Of a stretch of 64,000 bases of DNA, positions 44,406 to 57,414 are shown piece by piece. The notes under the pieces are model-generated. The model did not search any database. It was not told the origin of the DNA and was given only the letters and a program-made list of their open reading frames with translations. The stretch is from positions 75,703,074 through 75,767,073 of the forward strand of contig CM055899.1 in the NCBI GenBank assembly GCA_029582155.1, written 5' to 3'. The position numbers were made by a program, and so were the translations under genes. Each line of letters opens with the position of its first letter. Positions within the stretch are counted from its first letter, which is position 1. The DNA comes from Panopea generosa (Eukaryota; Mollusca; Bivalvia; Adapedonta; Hiatellidae).

Positions 44406-46285
44406 TAAAATGATTAAATTTAAAACAAAAGAAAACATTGAAAGGATGACTTCAGTTGATCATGAACTCGGATGTTTAATGACCTCTGAACCTTGTAAAA
44501 CTCATTTGTCCATAACAAAACGCCTGCATACATTACTGTTAGATCTTATATTCATAATAATGTCAATGTAGCTTGAAAAATGTACATGACAGGGTATTTC
44601 ATAACTATTTCCTCATTTGATTTTGTCATCTCACATTCAAAAATAGTATATTCTGCTTGACAGCGCAAGGTTAAGTTTTTAGGGTGTATTGTGTAATAAA
44701 GAAGGGACGACCAAAGTTTCATGTTTATTCAATAATCGGAAAATTTTGCCTTTGGCCAGTTAAAACATTACCAAGCCAAGTGTAAAATTTTATTGAAATC
44801 ATGGTGCTTCTGCTCTTTTGAAGTTTAAAATTACCTAAATTTCATATTGTATTATTTTTCTGGACAGTTGCTCTGATATAAATTCTAGATATTGTAGTAT
44901 TAATATTAGTAAGTGGTCAGTGCTTGTTCAATCTATGAAGAAATACAATGTAAACCTATATCAGTCTAGAATAGTTCACAGTCCAATCAAATATGAGTTT
45001 GGTGTGCTTGCATACCAGATTTTGAATGTCTGTATTTTTACCATGGTTAGATTCTTGTATATCTATCTCACTCTAGGGCTTTGATATAATTGTCACGCTG
45101 TGATGTTGGAATCATATATGACATTAAGTATGAATATATATAAGATATTGTAAATATAAGTGACATCTTAAAAACGATTGTGGTCAAATATAATGGTGGA
45201 CTGAATTTAAACAATTCATAATCGTAATACTTTTTGATATGCAAGAAAACGAATCATTCATGACTTTTGCAGTTCATATAGATTCTGCTTTTTGGATAAC
45301 TTTTTTGGCAGGAACTCAGCAGAGCCTCGTTCCAGAGCCTCATTCCCGCCATAACAGTTATCTCTAGAACAGAATTTTCTTTACAAACCTCAAACCCATG
45401 TAAGATTCTTATAGTCTAGTATAAGAGCATCAGACTTGAGCCAAGACAATTTATCTACATTTGGGCTGAATTAACCAAAGTTCACATCCAGTGATATTTG
45501 TTTCCCAGTCAGTGTAGAAAAAAGTAGTTATTGAACTTAATGATGATAACAAAATGGTGCATAAACAGTTACGGAGATTTTTTTTTGCTTGTAGAAATTC
45601 AGCAAGGTTTAGATTTAAATTTTGTTCTGTTAAAGGCTGTATTAATGTTATGCAATGTTGAAACATTTTTAAGTACCAGATATTTTGCATGCATTAGGAT
45701 TGATCTGAAACAGTTGAAGTTATTTTACTTATATAATATAATCCTTGTTAAATACGACATACGCATGTTAAAATAGTGAAGAAAGAAAGCTTTTTTGAAT
45801 TCCCCACCTAGTCTGTAAAAATATCAGTCAACAGTTGTTTTTTATAATATAAAAGAAATGTGTTTATTTCTGATGAATTTGTTTTTTATTTTTGTTTTAT
45901 ATTTAAACTGCTTAAAAGTTGCAAGTTTTTTTATTAATTTTTGGTAAGTTTGTCGAGTGGAATATTTATGCCTGAGATTAAAGATTTTTTATCAAAAATA
46001 TACACAAACTTTACAATGTGAAATTCAAATTACTTTTGAAAAAAAACGTTCTGTGACACAAAGTCTTTAATTCATGTTTTGTGATAGAATTCAATAATGT
46101 ACAAAATTACAAGGTATGAAAAATGAGATTTATTACAGGAATTAAATGGGCTAGAGTGTAAAATACAAGGTATCAAATTCCTCCTTTTACAATGTTGTGT
46201 AATTCTAGTTATATTTGAACTTATTGTGGACTGGCAGATATGGAAAATCAGTATGTGGGATGTGTGCATAAGGATGTTTGAAAGT
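44406..46285. other. no gene seen
   Basis: AT-rich spacer. Small open frames are present, but none has recognisable protein similarity or plausible splice context. Confidence 0.5.
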
Positions 46286-46289
46286 TTTT

Positions 46290-47045
46290 TATGCCTCACA
46301 AAAAAACCTTTGGGTGGCATATAGTAATCGCAGTGTCCACCCCACCGTCCATCCTTCTGTCCAGTATTTCATGTCAGGCCTGTAACTTTGTCATGCATAG
46401 TTGGAATTTATAAGCACTTGCTACAAATGATCAACATAGCCTGGCGAGCTGTTGCCCATAACAACCAGACTTTCACCCCAAAAATCAAGGTCACATTATA
46501 ACTTTCACTTGTGATTTCATGTACGTTCCATAACTTTGTCAGCTATGGATAAATTTTACAAACACTTGGCTCAATTCATTAACATGACATGACAGCTTGT
46601 CATGCGCAAGACTCACACCCATACCTTAAAGATCAAGGTCTCACTTTGAGTTTGTTTGACAACACTTTGAGTCTGTTTGTGATTCAATTCCAGTCTGTAA
46701 CTTTGTCATACGTCGATTGATTTCAAAATTACTTGGCTCAGTTGATCAACATGACATGAAGATGTGTCGCGTCTAAGACCCAGAACCTACCTCAAAGGTC
46801 AAGGTCTCACTTTGAGTTTGTTTGATATTTCATGTCTGGTCTGAAACTTTGTCTTACATGGAGGGAAGCAAGTTCACAACATGTCATGATGATGTGTCAC
46901 CTGCATTTACCTGTAGAAATACCCAGACCTTTACATCAGATGTCATGGTCACACAAAGGTCAAAATCACAATTTAATGTAAAAACCATGAAATTGCGTGT
47001 CTTGTCTGAAATGTCAGTCCATAACTTTTGATATTCATTGATGCA
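46290..47045. mobile_element. hairpin-headed element carrying the TGACCTTGA tandem core (inverted relative to 3.8 kb)
   Basis: The head is atgcctcac...ggtggcatatagt, which can fold as a hairpin, followed by accgtccatccttctgtcca. Four to five diverged core units follow (aactttgtcat, gatcaacatgacatga, aaggtcaaggtctcactttg) at 147-167 bp. The cores are the reverse complement of those at 3825-4635. Confidence 0.82.
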
Positions 47046-47350
47046 TTTAAATCCCTATCCATTATAAAATATATCATTATTTTAACAGACCATTTGAGGG
47101 GCATGTGACACTTATCAGTGACATTTATTGTTTGTTATGTGTGTGTGGGTTTTTTTTTAAAAAATAATTTTGTGTTCATTTCAATTTACTGTTAAACAGT
47201 GATTTTCTTTAATTTGCTTGTTATTAATTTTGTTTCGGATATAAATATTTTAACCTGACATTAAGTATGATAATTTTGTTAATGATTCTTTCTAACCTGT
47301 AACCATGAACATGTGGATAATTGATAGTTAATATTATTTTTATAACCTTT
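47046..47350. other. no gene seen
   Basis: AT-rich spacer, including a poly-T run at about 47149-47157. Confidence 0.5.
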
Positions 47351-47354
47351 GAAA

Positions 47355-47590
47355 GGATCCTCTATGCCTGAGTGGTCTAAGGTATCGGCTTTAGATCACT
47401 TACCCTCTCACCGCTGAGATTCGAGTCGCACTCACTGCAAAACATTTATGTTTGAAAGTTTGCCGATTACTGGTGGAAGTATGGTGGTGGTACTCAGTTT
47501 CATTCTGAGGTCAACATCCACCAATTAAACTGGATATACCTTATATAACCTGAAATAGGTTGACAAAGGCATTAAATCCCATTCAAAAGA
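47355..47590 (+). mobile_element. SINE family A
   Basis: The head tatgcctgagtggtctaagg has a box-B-like gagattcgagtcgcactc. The body has ggtactcagtttcattctga, and the tail is aaactggatatacctt. Confidence 0.78.
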
Positions 47591-48450
47591 AGAAAAACCC
47601 TTTAATCTTTGACTTGTTTGCTTACACTACATAAGCACCATTACTCTCATTTCATTGTGTTAAGTTTATGTTTTGAGGTTGGCGGAATGGTAAAGCATGC
47701 GGCTTCCAACGTTGGGGGATTAATTTTTCTGTCTAAATACTCACCAGCATACTGGAATAAGGCTTTGAAGAACAGCATTTTTATTATTTGCTATTTGGTG
47801 TCCAGAATGTCCCAAACATGGGGACACTTAAAATAACAAATGATCCAATGGTCCTTAGAGACGTGCAATATGTCTGACTAAATTTTCACTTGACCTTTTT
47901 GTATTAGTTAGAGTGGTAACTTCTGTTGTGGCAAAGATTAATCGAAGTATTATTAAATCAGGTGTTGTAAGGTTAAAGATGCCTCACCTATATATATATA
48001 TTTTTCGATTTTAGCAGTAAAACTGCACATTTATATCAAACATCATATATTATGGATATTCTGTACACTAACTTATATTGTATTTTGTCTCTGTAGTGTA
48101 AAATATTTTAATTTTGTTGACCAAATACTAAATCGCAGCCTGCGATAAAGTCACCCATTTGCCAGTATCTGATTATGCTAAAACATTGACGATTAAAAGG
48201 GAAAATGCTGGTCTGTGTATTAACGAATTTCCCATAAATAATATAAACTACAAGGAGGGAATCAACCATTATCTTCAAATGTGACCTTTCTCTTTGTGAG
48301 CCCGTGTGGTTCCGGCTAAGAATAGAATCACTGCCAATCTCTGCATGTTCTTTTTATCATTTTTTGTCATGTTCACTATTGTGGTTAAATTATCAAATTA
48401 TCATGCATGTTATAAGAAGCGACAATTTGAGTTATACGATAGAATTTGCT
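47591..48450. other. no gene seen
   Basis: AT-rich spacer with a short TA run at about 47990-48003. The segment at 47675-47720 (aggttggcggaatggtaaag) looks like another pol III box A remnant but has no clear box B. Confidence 0.45.
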
Positions 48451-48454
48451 GAAA

Positions 48455-48640
48455 CAGTTCTGCAGGTATCAAGGTCCTAGGTTCATTCTGCATATTCATT
48501 TGTTGGTGTATTTTTGTTTAAATCTGTATGTTAATTTGTTGTTTTTGTACATGTAGAGTGAACCTGGAATCTTCCTTCCTGTTGAATAACCTATAATGTG
48601 TTGGTATGCCTGAAACCCTATTCATTCATTTTTTTTTTGC
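48455..48640 (+). mobile_element. SINE family D
   Basis: Shares gtaggttcattctgcat-like sequence, agagtga.c.aggttt/gaat, taacctataatgtg and a cattcattcatt tail with 58030-58205. The tRNA-like head is incomplete. Confidence 0.65.
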
Positions 48641-48644
48641 GATT

Positions 48645-49500
48645 CAATTTTACTGAACAGAATGTTATAGGTGATGCATCTTTAACAACTTTGTCAATGA
48701 GGCTTTTACTACCTTTATGTAATTCGTGTTTGTTTATATTGATGTAGATCAGAAAACAGTGTATGATTGTTTGCCCTTTTGTCATTACTTTACATTTTTA
48801 GAGAGGTTGATTTTATACACATTTACTAATCCCCACCCCTACATATTTAGGATTTTACTTTTAGATTAATTAAGTATAATTATAAGTAAATTGTATAAAT
48901 GTACCCTTATAAAGTTATGTATGTATTTGAAACCATTCAGCTTTGACCTGTAGGTCTACTTGATTTTTCATAATTTTATACAGTGAATGAAATTTATTTG
49001 TTAATATCCCTTGTTGTCACTTATTGAAAATAATCGTATTAGTAATGTGTTTCCAAGAGAGAAAAAAGATGTTTCACTTTCTGTTATTTAAGAGAATTAT
49101 TTGACTTTTCATACAATGTAATATTTTGTTGAGATTTAATTTAATGTAGTCGATTCCTAGTTTTATTGTATATTTTAGATTTTATTTTTTAAATAACTTG
49201 GTAAGATATCTTGTTTGTTTTATATCTCAGGTGTTTTGTTTTGAGCTCATATAAAAAATCCTTGTATTTACATGCTTAATATTATTAAATCGCACAAGCT
49301 TACATATTTTATCAGTTTTGATTTTATAGAAATTATTGTATTAATCTGGCTTATGTTTCATTAGTATGTACTTTAATACTTAAATCTAAGAAAAGCATCC
49401 AGGTGAATATGATTTTAGACTGGTTTCAGTATAACTATGTGTGGTTTTATTGCAATTTTTTTAAAGAATAAGTAATTAACCAAAATTCAGTTAAGTTGTT
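48645..49500. other. no gene seen
   Basis: Very AT-rich spacer, no recognised feature. Confidence 0.5.
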
Positions 49501-49504
49501 AAGT

Positions 49505-49740
49505 TTATAATGGTTCTCTAAGGCCGAGTAGTCTAAGGCGCTCCCATCACCATATTACTTACCTGTCATCACTTAGGTAGTAGGTTTGAAATCAGTTGGG
49601 TTCAAAAGCTTTGTTTAAGGAAGATTTGACTTGTGGTGTTGAAGGACAGTGGTGTGTTCTACTCAGATTCATCCCGAGGTCTTCTCCACCATTAACACTT
49701 GATATGATATAAAGCCTGTGATGTGTTCACCACATTCTTT
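49505..49740 (+). mobile_element. SINE family A
   Basis: The head ctaaggccgagtagtctaag has ggtagtaggtttgaaatcag at the box B position. The body contains gttctactcagattcatccc and gaggtcttctccacca. Confidence 0.75.
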
Positions 49741-49764
49741 AACTTGCTCACAACCTTTATAAAT

Positions 49765-50255
49765 TCAAGGAATTATATAGAGAAGGAAAAGCAACTGATT
49801 GAGAGGTTATGAAAGCTTGTATTTCACGTAAAGTTTTGCCAAATCCTGGTTTCCAACTATTATTACATCCATTCACCAGTGGAATACAAATCATAACACT
49901 TATTTTATATAATGAAATTTAAAAAACAACAAAAAAACATGCCAATAACTAGGAATTTATGTTTAAAGTTGTTGAAGAACTTTTGATTTCACAATTTGTA
50001 TACTGCGACAAAAAAATTACCGATACTTGAAATTTACTTCAAACTGCAATATTTTTAATTCAAGATCTTTTTACATGGTTTTAACAACATAAAAAATCTA
50101 AGGTTACATACAGCTTATAGTTCTTGTACAAGAAAACAGTTGCCTGTGAATACTGATTGATTAATTTACCAAATAATTAATGTTCCATGTGCTATTTTAT
50201 GAACATTTAGTCAGTAGATGCAAGTTTCCTAAACTTCTATACAAGTTCTTGATAA
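49765..50255. repeat. third copy of the 7.5-8.5 kb repeat family
   Basis: Begins ggaattatatagagaaggaa and continues through gaaatttacttcaaactgca, ttaattcaagatc, acatctaa-like and gttgcctgtgaata words, as in 8036-8460. The same stretch also follows a SINE A copy, suggesting the family inserts near, or travels with, such elements. Confidence 0.8.
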
Positions 50256-51100
50256 ATTATGTAAGTTGTTTGGTCAGAGCTGAATGCAGTCCCCACTGAT
50301 GATATAAAAAGATTTATTTGAGAAGAAAATGTGCGAAGGTCATTGGGTTCAAGTACAGTATAGTTTAAAAAAAGTTTGTTCTACTTAGAGATCTTTTGCC
50401 ACAGTTACATACAGATGTCATATAACTTTTACTGTGATTAAAATGGTATTAACCCCGATTAATAGAAATAATTAATGCGATTAATCCTGTTCTGACAATA
50501 CTCAAAACTATGCTGTTAAGAATGTAGTTTTATCAAAATATATCGTTCATTCAAAGATATGGTTTCTATGCCATTATTCCCAACAGCACTTATTAAGTTT
50601 CATACTCACCATCTGTCATTCACCATCTTTGTATATGCCCTTCTCAACACGGTAATGGTTGTTCATGATATTGTGTTGCTGACCATACAAATACATAAAG
50701 AAGTATGGCATCTGCAATGTTGAAACTTCGTAGAATAAACTCCTGCCATACAGTAAAGATCCCTGTCATTTCATTTCAATTAACAAGTTGTTGTAAAGGT
50801 CACTGTGACCTAATTACGCAAAGTAGCTTTATAAAGTACTGTTTTATACATGTCTGAATCACCGTCTTTTATCCACTTTTCATTTGAGTTAGGAAATTTT
50901 ATGTTGTGCCCATTTCAGTTGATATTCTCATTTATTGTAATATAGACTCCAGCAATATCATCCCTCATTGTGCGAGAGAATATTGAGTTTTATCACCAGT
51001 TATGTACAGATACAATTTATGACTACTGAATTGCACATGTTGCACTTAGATGAATTATTTTATACTCAAAAAATTAGTTAACAGTAAAGTTTAAGATTTT
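50256..51100. other. no gene seen
   Basis: Spacer with a possible decayed SINE-A-like patch at 50325-50420 (gttctacttagagatctttt). No exon recognised. Confidence 0.45.
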
Positions 51101-51104
51101 AGGT

Positions 51105-53747
51105 TTTTAGCTCTACTGGCCAAAGGCCAGAAGTGCTTATGCTATGGCGTGTTGTCCGTTGTCTATCGTCTCTGAAGTGTGTTAGAAGCACTTTCTCTGA
51201 AACCACTAAGCCAATTAAACTGAAACTTCACATGGATGTTTCTATTGCATAGGAGACTATACAGAAGATTTTTTTTTTTTTATCGATTTGTTATATAAGA
51301 TGGCCGCCATTACTTAAAATAATAAAAAACTTAAAAATTCTTCTTCTCATGAATGGCCCAACAGATTTTAAAAATGTTTATGTTGTAATGATAACCAAAC
51401 TTTAGTTTTGTTCGATTTAAATGGTATACCTAGGGTTAAAAATGACCCCGCCCGAGGGTTCAATTCGGGGATATGTGTCATTATAAAAAAAAAAAATTTT
51501 TTTTTTTTAAAATGGAAATGATTTTGCCCATATCTCACAGAAGCATTGTTTGGTGAAGGAGATTCAGATTTGTAAAAATGACTGGGTTCCACTGTCTTAA
51601 AGGGTCAGGAGGGGCCCCAAAAAGGTAAAAATTGGGAATTACAAAAATCGTTTTCTTAAGAACCAGTATGTCAGATATTTTCATATTTGGTGTAAATTAT
51701 CCCTATGTGTAGGGGTTTGATTGCAGATAAGAATTTAGGGGCTAAAATTTATAGGGGCACTATAAGAAGACTTAGAATTTTACATCCGGACTCTATGGGA
51801 AAACAAAAAATTCTTTTTTTTTTTCCATCTTTTCTGAGACCACAAGGTCAGTTAAACTTAAACTTCACATGATGTTTGTATTGTATAGGGAGACTATACA
51901 GATTAATTTTTTTTTCAATCTGAAATTCAATATGGCCACCATTACTAAAAATAGTCCAAAACTCAAAAAAATCTTCTCATGAATGGCCCAACAGATTTTC
52001 AAAATGTTTATGTAGTAATGATAATTAACTATAGTTTTGTTAGATTTGTTCAAATGGTGTCCCTAGGGTTAAAAATAACCCCGCCCGAGGGTTCAATTAG
52101 GGGACATGTATCATTATAATAAATATTTATTTATTTTTTTAAAATGGAAAAGATTTTGCCTATATCTTCACAGAAGCATTGTTTGGTGAAGGAGGTTCAG
52201 TTTTATAAAAAATATTGTGTTCCACTGTTTTAAGTGGTCAGGAGGGGCCTCAAAAGGGTAAAAATTTGGAATTACAAAAATCGTTTTCTTAGGAGCTGGT
52301 ATGTCAGATTTGTTCATATTTGGCATAAATTACCCCTATGTGTAGTGGTTTGATTGCAGATAAGAATTAAGGGGCTAAAATTTATAGGGGCCCTATAAGG
52401 GGACTTAGAATTTTATATAAGAATACTTTAGGAAAACAGAACATTCTCTTTTATTTCATCTATTTAGGCAAAATTATTATTCAATTGAAAATTCTGAAGT
52501 ATCATCTAGTCATAGGAAATATTATTTGGCTCAATAAAAAGAATAGACTTTCCATAAGGGGCCAGGGTGGGCCAAAAAAGGGTTAAAATAGAAAATTTTC
52601 AAAAATCTTCTTCTCAACAACCAGGCAGTCAAATTTGTTCATGATTGATATGAATTATCCCAATGAGTATGAGTTTAAAGTTTGTACAAATCAAGGGTCT
52701 TGTATTTATAGGGCCCTGTAATGGGACTTTGAGTTTTATTTAGGAATACTATTGGAAAACGAAAAATTCTCTTTTTTAATCATTCATTTATGACTTTTTT
52801 TCAGTATGAGTTTTGAAGCAACTTCTTGACATACCAAATATGATTTTGTTCAATACGAATGATTGACTTCCTAAAAGGGGCCAGGTGGGGTCACAAAATG
52901 ATTAAAATCGAACATTGTCATAAATCTTATTTTCATCAACGGATCAGTCAAATTGTTTATATTTTATATAAATTATCCCTATGATTAAGGAATCTAAGTT
53001 TGTACAAATCATGGGACACTGGGATGTATAGAGGCCCTGTAAGGGTCTTTGAGTTTTACATAGGAATACTATGGGAAAATGGAAAATTCTCTTTTTTTTG
53101 CCCATTTGGGTAAATATGTTGTTCAATTTGAGATCTGAAGCATTGTCTAGTAACAATAATTTTGATTTTGTTCAATAAAGAGGATTGAATTTCCATAAGC
53201 GGCCAGGGGGCAGATGGGGCAATAAGGTTAAAATTGGGAATTTTCACAAATTTCCTCTCAATAACCTTTCAGTCAAAATAGTTCATATTTGATATAAATT
53301 ATCCTTACATCAGCAAGGATTGAAAATTCTGCATATCAAGGGGCTGAGGTATATTGGGGCCCTGTAATGTGACTTTTACATAGGAATATTATAGGGAAAA
53401 CTGAATTTTTCATTTTGCATCCATGTGTACAAAAAAAACTTCTTTTTCAAATTTGAATCATTTCTGCTCATAACAAATCGCTAAGAGTGGGTGATTGAAG
53501 TCCTGACAAATTAAGGGGCTGGGTTCTGTACAGGGGACTATATTTTTTTACAGATGAATGGTATGGGAATTAGTATTTTCTGTTCATAACAATTAAGTTT
53601 TTGTTCAGTATGGGTGTGGTGGGAGTATTTATCCATAAATTGTTAAGACGATCCCCCACAGAGAGGGTAAATATTCTGGAATTTCAAAAAGTGCTATGCT
53701 ACTATGAGTCAGTAGAGCATCCTCAGGCCCCCTTTAGTCTCTTGTTT
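51105..53747. mobile_element. non-coding element (ctactggccaaaggccag type), long copy
   Basis: It opens ttttagctctactggcca and aaggccagaagtgcttatg, followed by gttgtccgttgtctatcg. The interior consists of diverged repeats of about 400-500 bp marked by ccaccattactaaaaatagt, gaggggccccaaaa and ggggctaaaatttatagggg. It ends cctcaggccccctttagtct followed by cttgtt. No coding frame. Confidence 0.82.
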
Positions 53748-54005
53748 AATTATTGTTCAATTTGTTATTTATACAGCAGCGCTTGATTTTGTATATTTTG
53801 ATTGCAATTTTGTATGGTATTGTTTCTACAAGATGTTTTGTTTCCACATGTAAATACTGTTAAAACATACATATATAGGGCAGATATGTACACTCCTTGT
53901 CTGGCTGATATGTCTTCAACTGTTTAACTCCTTGTTTTGTATGTCAAAAACTTGATCTACCTTCACCTGTGTTTTACTCTCTATGTTTAATTCATGTGAC
54001 TTTAC

Positions 54006-54069
<64 letters not shown>

Positions 54070-54740
54070 GTCTGTCTGTCGTCTGTCTGTCTGTCTGTTC
54101 TTTGGCGTTGGCATGATCTAGTATCATCTCTATTGTAACCACTTTGGGTTCTTATATAAACAGAAAGATATTTAATACATGTGGAGTCAAGTCACCAAGT
54201 TATACTTTCATGTCATAAGTCACCTGCAAAATGGACTACTATAGAAATAGATAATTATGACTTGGTGAGTGGCCATTATTCATTGATACAGTAAAGTATT
54301 GATACATAGTAAAGAATTGAAAAACGATTGTTTGATAGATGAACAAAAAACATTAAAAGGCAGGCCATCTTATTTTGTATCTGTATTATTGGCCAGGTTG
54401 ATGTATATATGTCTAAATATTCATCTATAGTGTATATGTTCCTTTGTATAAGCTTGGATGTATATATATATATATTTGTGGACACACACATTGTAGCTGA
54501 TTGAAAGTATTACTGGCCTATCACACAATGTTTCCACTTGGTGTATACTTGAACTAAACTGCACTTAATACTTGATACTCGGCAATGTTTACACATCAAA
54601 TCAATCTGTACCCAGTCACATTTAATAAGACTTGTCTTCATATACAATGTATATGTTTGTAAAACTATCTAGACTTAAACATTGTATGGTGAAGACCCAA
54701 ATAGTTGTGTTATAGGTACATAAATAATATGCAACTACCT
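53748..54740. other. spacer with a CTGT microsatellite
   Basis: Contains (CTGT)n at 54008-54096 and a short TA run near 54462-54474. No exon recognised. Confidence 0.7.
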
Positions 54741-54743
54741 TAT

Positions 54744-55286
54744 TTAAAGGAAGTGTATCAGGATAAAGCACTATAAATGTCTTAAAAAATAAGATAAATA
54801 TCAAAATGGATAAAAAGCATCTCATTATCATTAATAAATATAAACCGAATAGTTTAGTATGTCAAATCCACTTAAATGTGACAATTGGAGTGATAAACCT
54901 GAAAGGTAGTCCCCATTCCTAAAATAGACAGCACTTTGATACTGTTTGATGGCCTTCGCATCGTCATCATAACTCTTTCTGAGTTAAACCAAATTTTACT
55001 ATATGTAAACCTGTGTAACGGATCAAATTGAAATTAAAATGAAATCACAAGACTCATTTTATATGTCACAAAATATGTTGCCATTTTAAGAGAGAAATTT
55101 ATTTTGGTCTAACCTAGGCATGTAGCCCAAGTTAGGAATGTTCTTTTGAATATATTTCTTAAGATGTTTAAATAGATATCTGTTTGGCAATATGATGTCA
55201 GTGAGGACATATTGGCATGCTATATCGGAAAAAAATGGTTGAAGCCAATTTTAAAGTGTTGAAAAATCCCGATATATTCCCTTTAA
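54744..55286. mobile_element. 543-bp MITE with TTAA-type ends, copy 2
   Basis: The left end ttaaaggaagtgtatcagga and the right end cgatatattccctttaa are inverted. TTAA is present at both edges. Full-length match to 34745-35288. Confidence 0.87.
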
Positions 55287-55780
55287 ATTGTTTATAAAGG
55301 GTATAAATATTTAATTTTAATTAATATACAGCTCCTGAGCCATGTAACGTATCACACACAAATACATATAATTAGAAGTGGTTATTTAAAGGGAGTTATG
55401 AGAGATTTACAGGTCATTATACACAGTCGCACTAGTTGCCTGTTCTTATTGATACACCATAATTGTGTAAAGTCGGGCTCAGATATGAACCTGGATTGTG
55501 TTAGTGAGGTACTGGGTACCAGCTGCCCTGCTAGATCAGTTATAGTGGTCTGATTACCGTCAAGATAATTGTGTTGGTGGAATATATGTGTATGCTGTAT
55601 AAAGTATAAACATGTTGTGATGCCAGTCCCTGATGCAATAACGTATTTAGAGTTAGTGAAATGTACTAGAGTTTTGTACAATATAAATCATGTTTTAAAA
55701 ATGTGTATAGAAGTAACTCATTATAAATAAATTGTTAACAAAGTACTGTGTTTAGTTGTCTTGTTTTACCAATCCTCTTT
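55287..55780. other. no gene seen
   Basis: A 99-codon minus-strand frame lies here (55382-55681) but shows no recognisable motif, no repeats and no splice context. I do not call it. Confidence 0.5.
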
Positions 55781-55781
55781 T

Positions 55782-56900
55782 TATGCTTCCCCAAAGGGGG
55801 GTACCATATAGTCGCCGCTTCGTCCGTGCGTGCGGCCGTCCGTCCGTGTGTCACCAAATTCTTTTCCGGGCTATTTCTATACAACTTCTGGTTGGAATTT
55901 TATGAAACTTGCTAGGATGCATCATTACTGAGTGGACATGTGCATAATATCTTTGTGCTCCAGTTCGATGATTTTTCACGGAGTTATGGCCCTTTAATTG
56001 AGTCTGTGACCAAATTCTTGTCTACACTATTTCTCTACAACCTCAGGTTGGAATTTTATGAAACTTGCTGGGATGGATCATTACCAAGTGCGGATGCACA
56101 TATTGTCTTTATGTTTCGGTTCGATGATTTTTCACGGAGTTATGGCCCTTTGATTTTGTCTGTGACCAAATTCTTGTCCGGGCTATTTCTCTACAACCCA
56201 ATGTTGGAATTTTATGAAACTTGCTAGGATGCATCATTACTGAGTGGACATGCGCATAATATCTTTGTGCTCCAGTTCGATGATTTTTCACGGAGTTATG
56301 GCCCTTTAATTGAGTCTGTGACCAAATTCTTGTCTGCACTATTTCTCTACAACGTCAGGTTGGAATTTTATGAAACTTGCTGGGATGGATCATTACCAAG
56401 TGCGGATGCACATATTGTCTTTATGTTTCGGTTCGATGATTTTTCACGGAGTTATGGCCCTTTTATTTTGTCTGTGACCAAATTCTTGTCTGCGCTATTT
56501 CTCTACAACCCCATGTTGGAATTTTATGAAACTTGCTGGGATGCATCACTACCAAGTGGAGATGCGCATATTGTCTTTGTGTTCCGGTTCGATGATTTTC
56601 ACGGAGTTATGGCCCTTTCATTGAGTCTGTGACCAAATTCTTGTCTGCACTATTTCTCTACAACGTCAGGTTGGAATTTTATGAAACTTGCTAGGATGGA
56701 TCATTACCAAGTGCGGATGCACATATTGTCTTTATGTTTCGGTTCGATGATTTTTCACGGAGTTGTGGCCCTTTCATTCTGTCTGTGACCAAACTATTCT
56801 CCGCTCTATTTCTCTACAACCTCAGGTTGGAATTTTATGAAACTTGCTAGGATGCATGATTACCAAGTGGAGATGTGCACATTGTCTTCATGATGCTATT
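55782..56900. mobile_element. hairpin-headed element with a 156-bp tandem core
   Basis: The head atgcttccccaaaggggggt and accatatagtcgccgcttcg forms a hairpin, followed by gtccgtccgtgtgtc. Six or more core units follow, with tctgtgaccaaattcttgtc at 56003, 56159, 56315, 56471, 56626 and 56782. Even and odd units differ, giving a 312-bp dimer. 156 is a multiple of three, which keeps spurious frames open. Confidence 0.88.
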
Positions 56901-57370
56901 TCGCTACAACCTCTGGTTTTAATTTTGTAAAACTAGCTAGGATATGCACATATTGTCATTTTGTTCCAGTTCAATGATTTGCGAATGAGTTCTGTCAAGT
57001 GCAGAGCCACATATTGTTCCTGCTATGCAGTTTGGTATTTTTCAACAAAGTAGCCATCAGCACTAAGGGCATATGGTACAGAGTCAAACACTCACTTGGG
57101 GAGCATCCATCAGTTCCACCGATATTTTCTTGTTATCATCTAGGTGTGAGACCAGGGTTCTACAGGAGCACTATAGTCTGCCGATTGTTTGTTTGAACAT
57201 TTAAAGTCATTTAATGCCAGCAAGGGCTAACAGACGATCAGTTGACCTAAGCAATCATTCCAGGGATCCTGGAGGGTTAACCAGTACACAAGCATACTCA
57301 CAACTTTCCCACTAAAGTCAACAGTGAGAGATTAATAAAAATGATGCACAATATTGTATGTTAATCGTCA
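56901..57370. other. no gene seen
   Basis: Possible decayed tail of the preceding element, then spacer. Near 57370-57420 a minus-strand tRNA-like box B (tcgcgagttcaaatccctg) marks a SINE fragment. Confidence 0.45.
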
Positions 57371-57414
57371 CGGAGACTGTAGCAGACCAGGGATTTGAAC
57401 TCGCGACGATCCCT

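Noticed and set aside
55382-55681. 99-codon minus-strand frame as a gene
   Set aside because: No protein similarity that I recognise and no supporting signals in a repeat-rich spacer.
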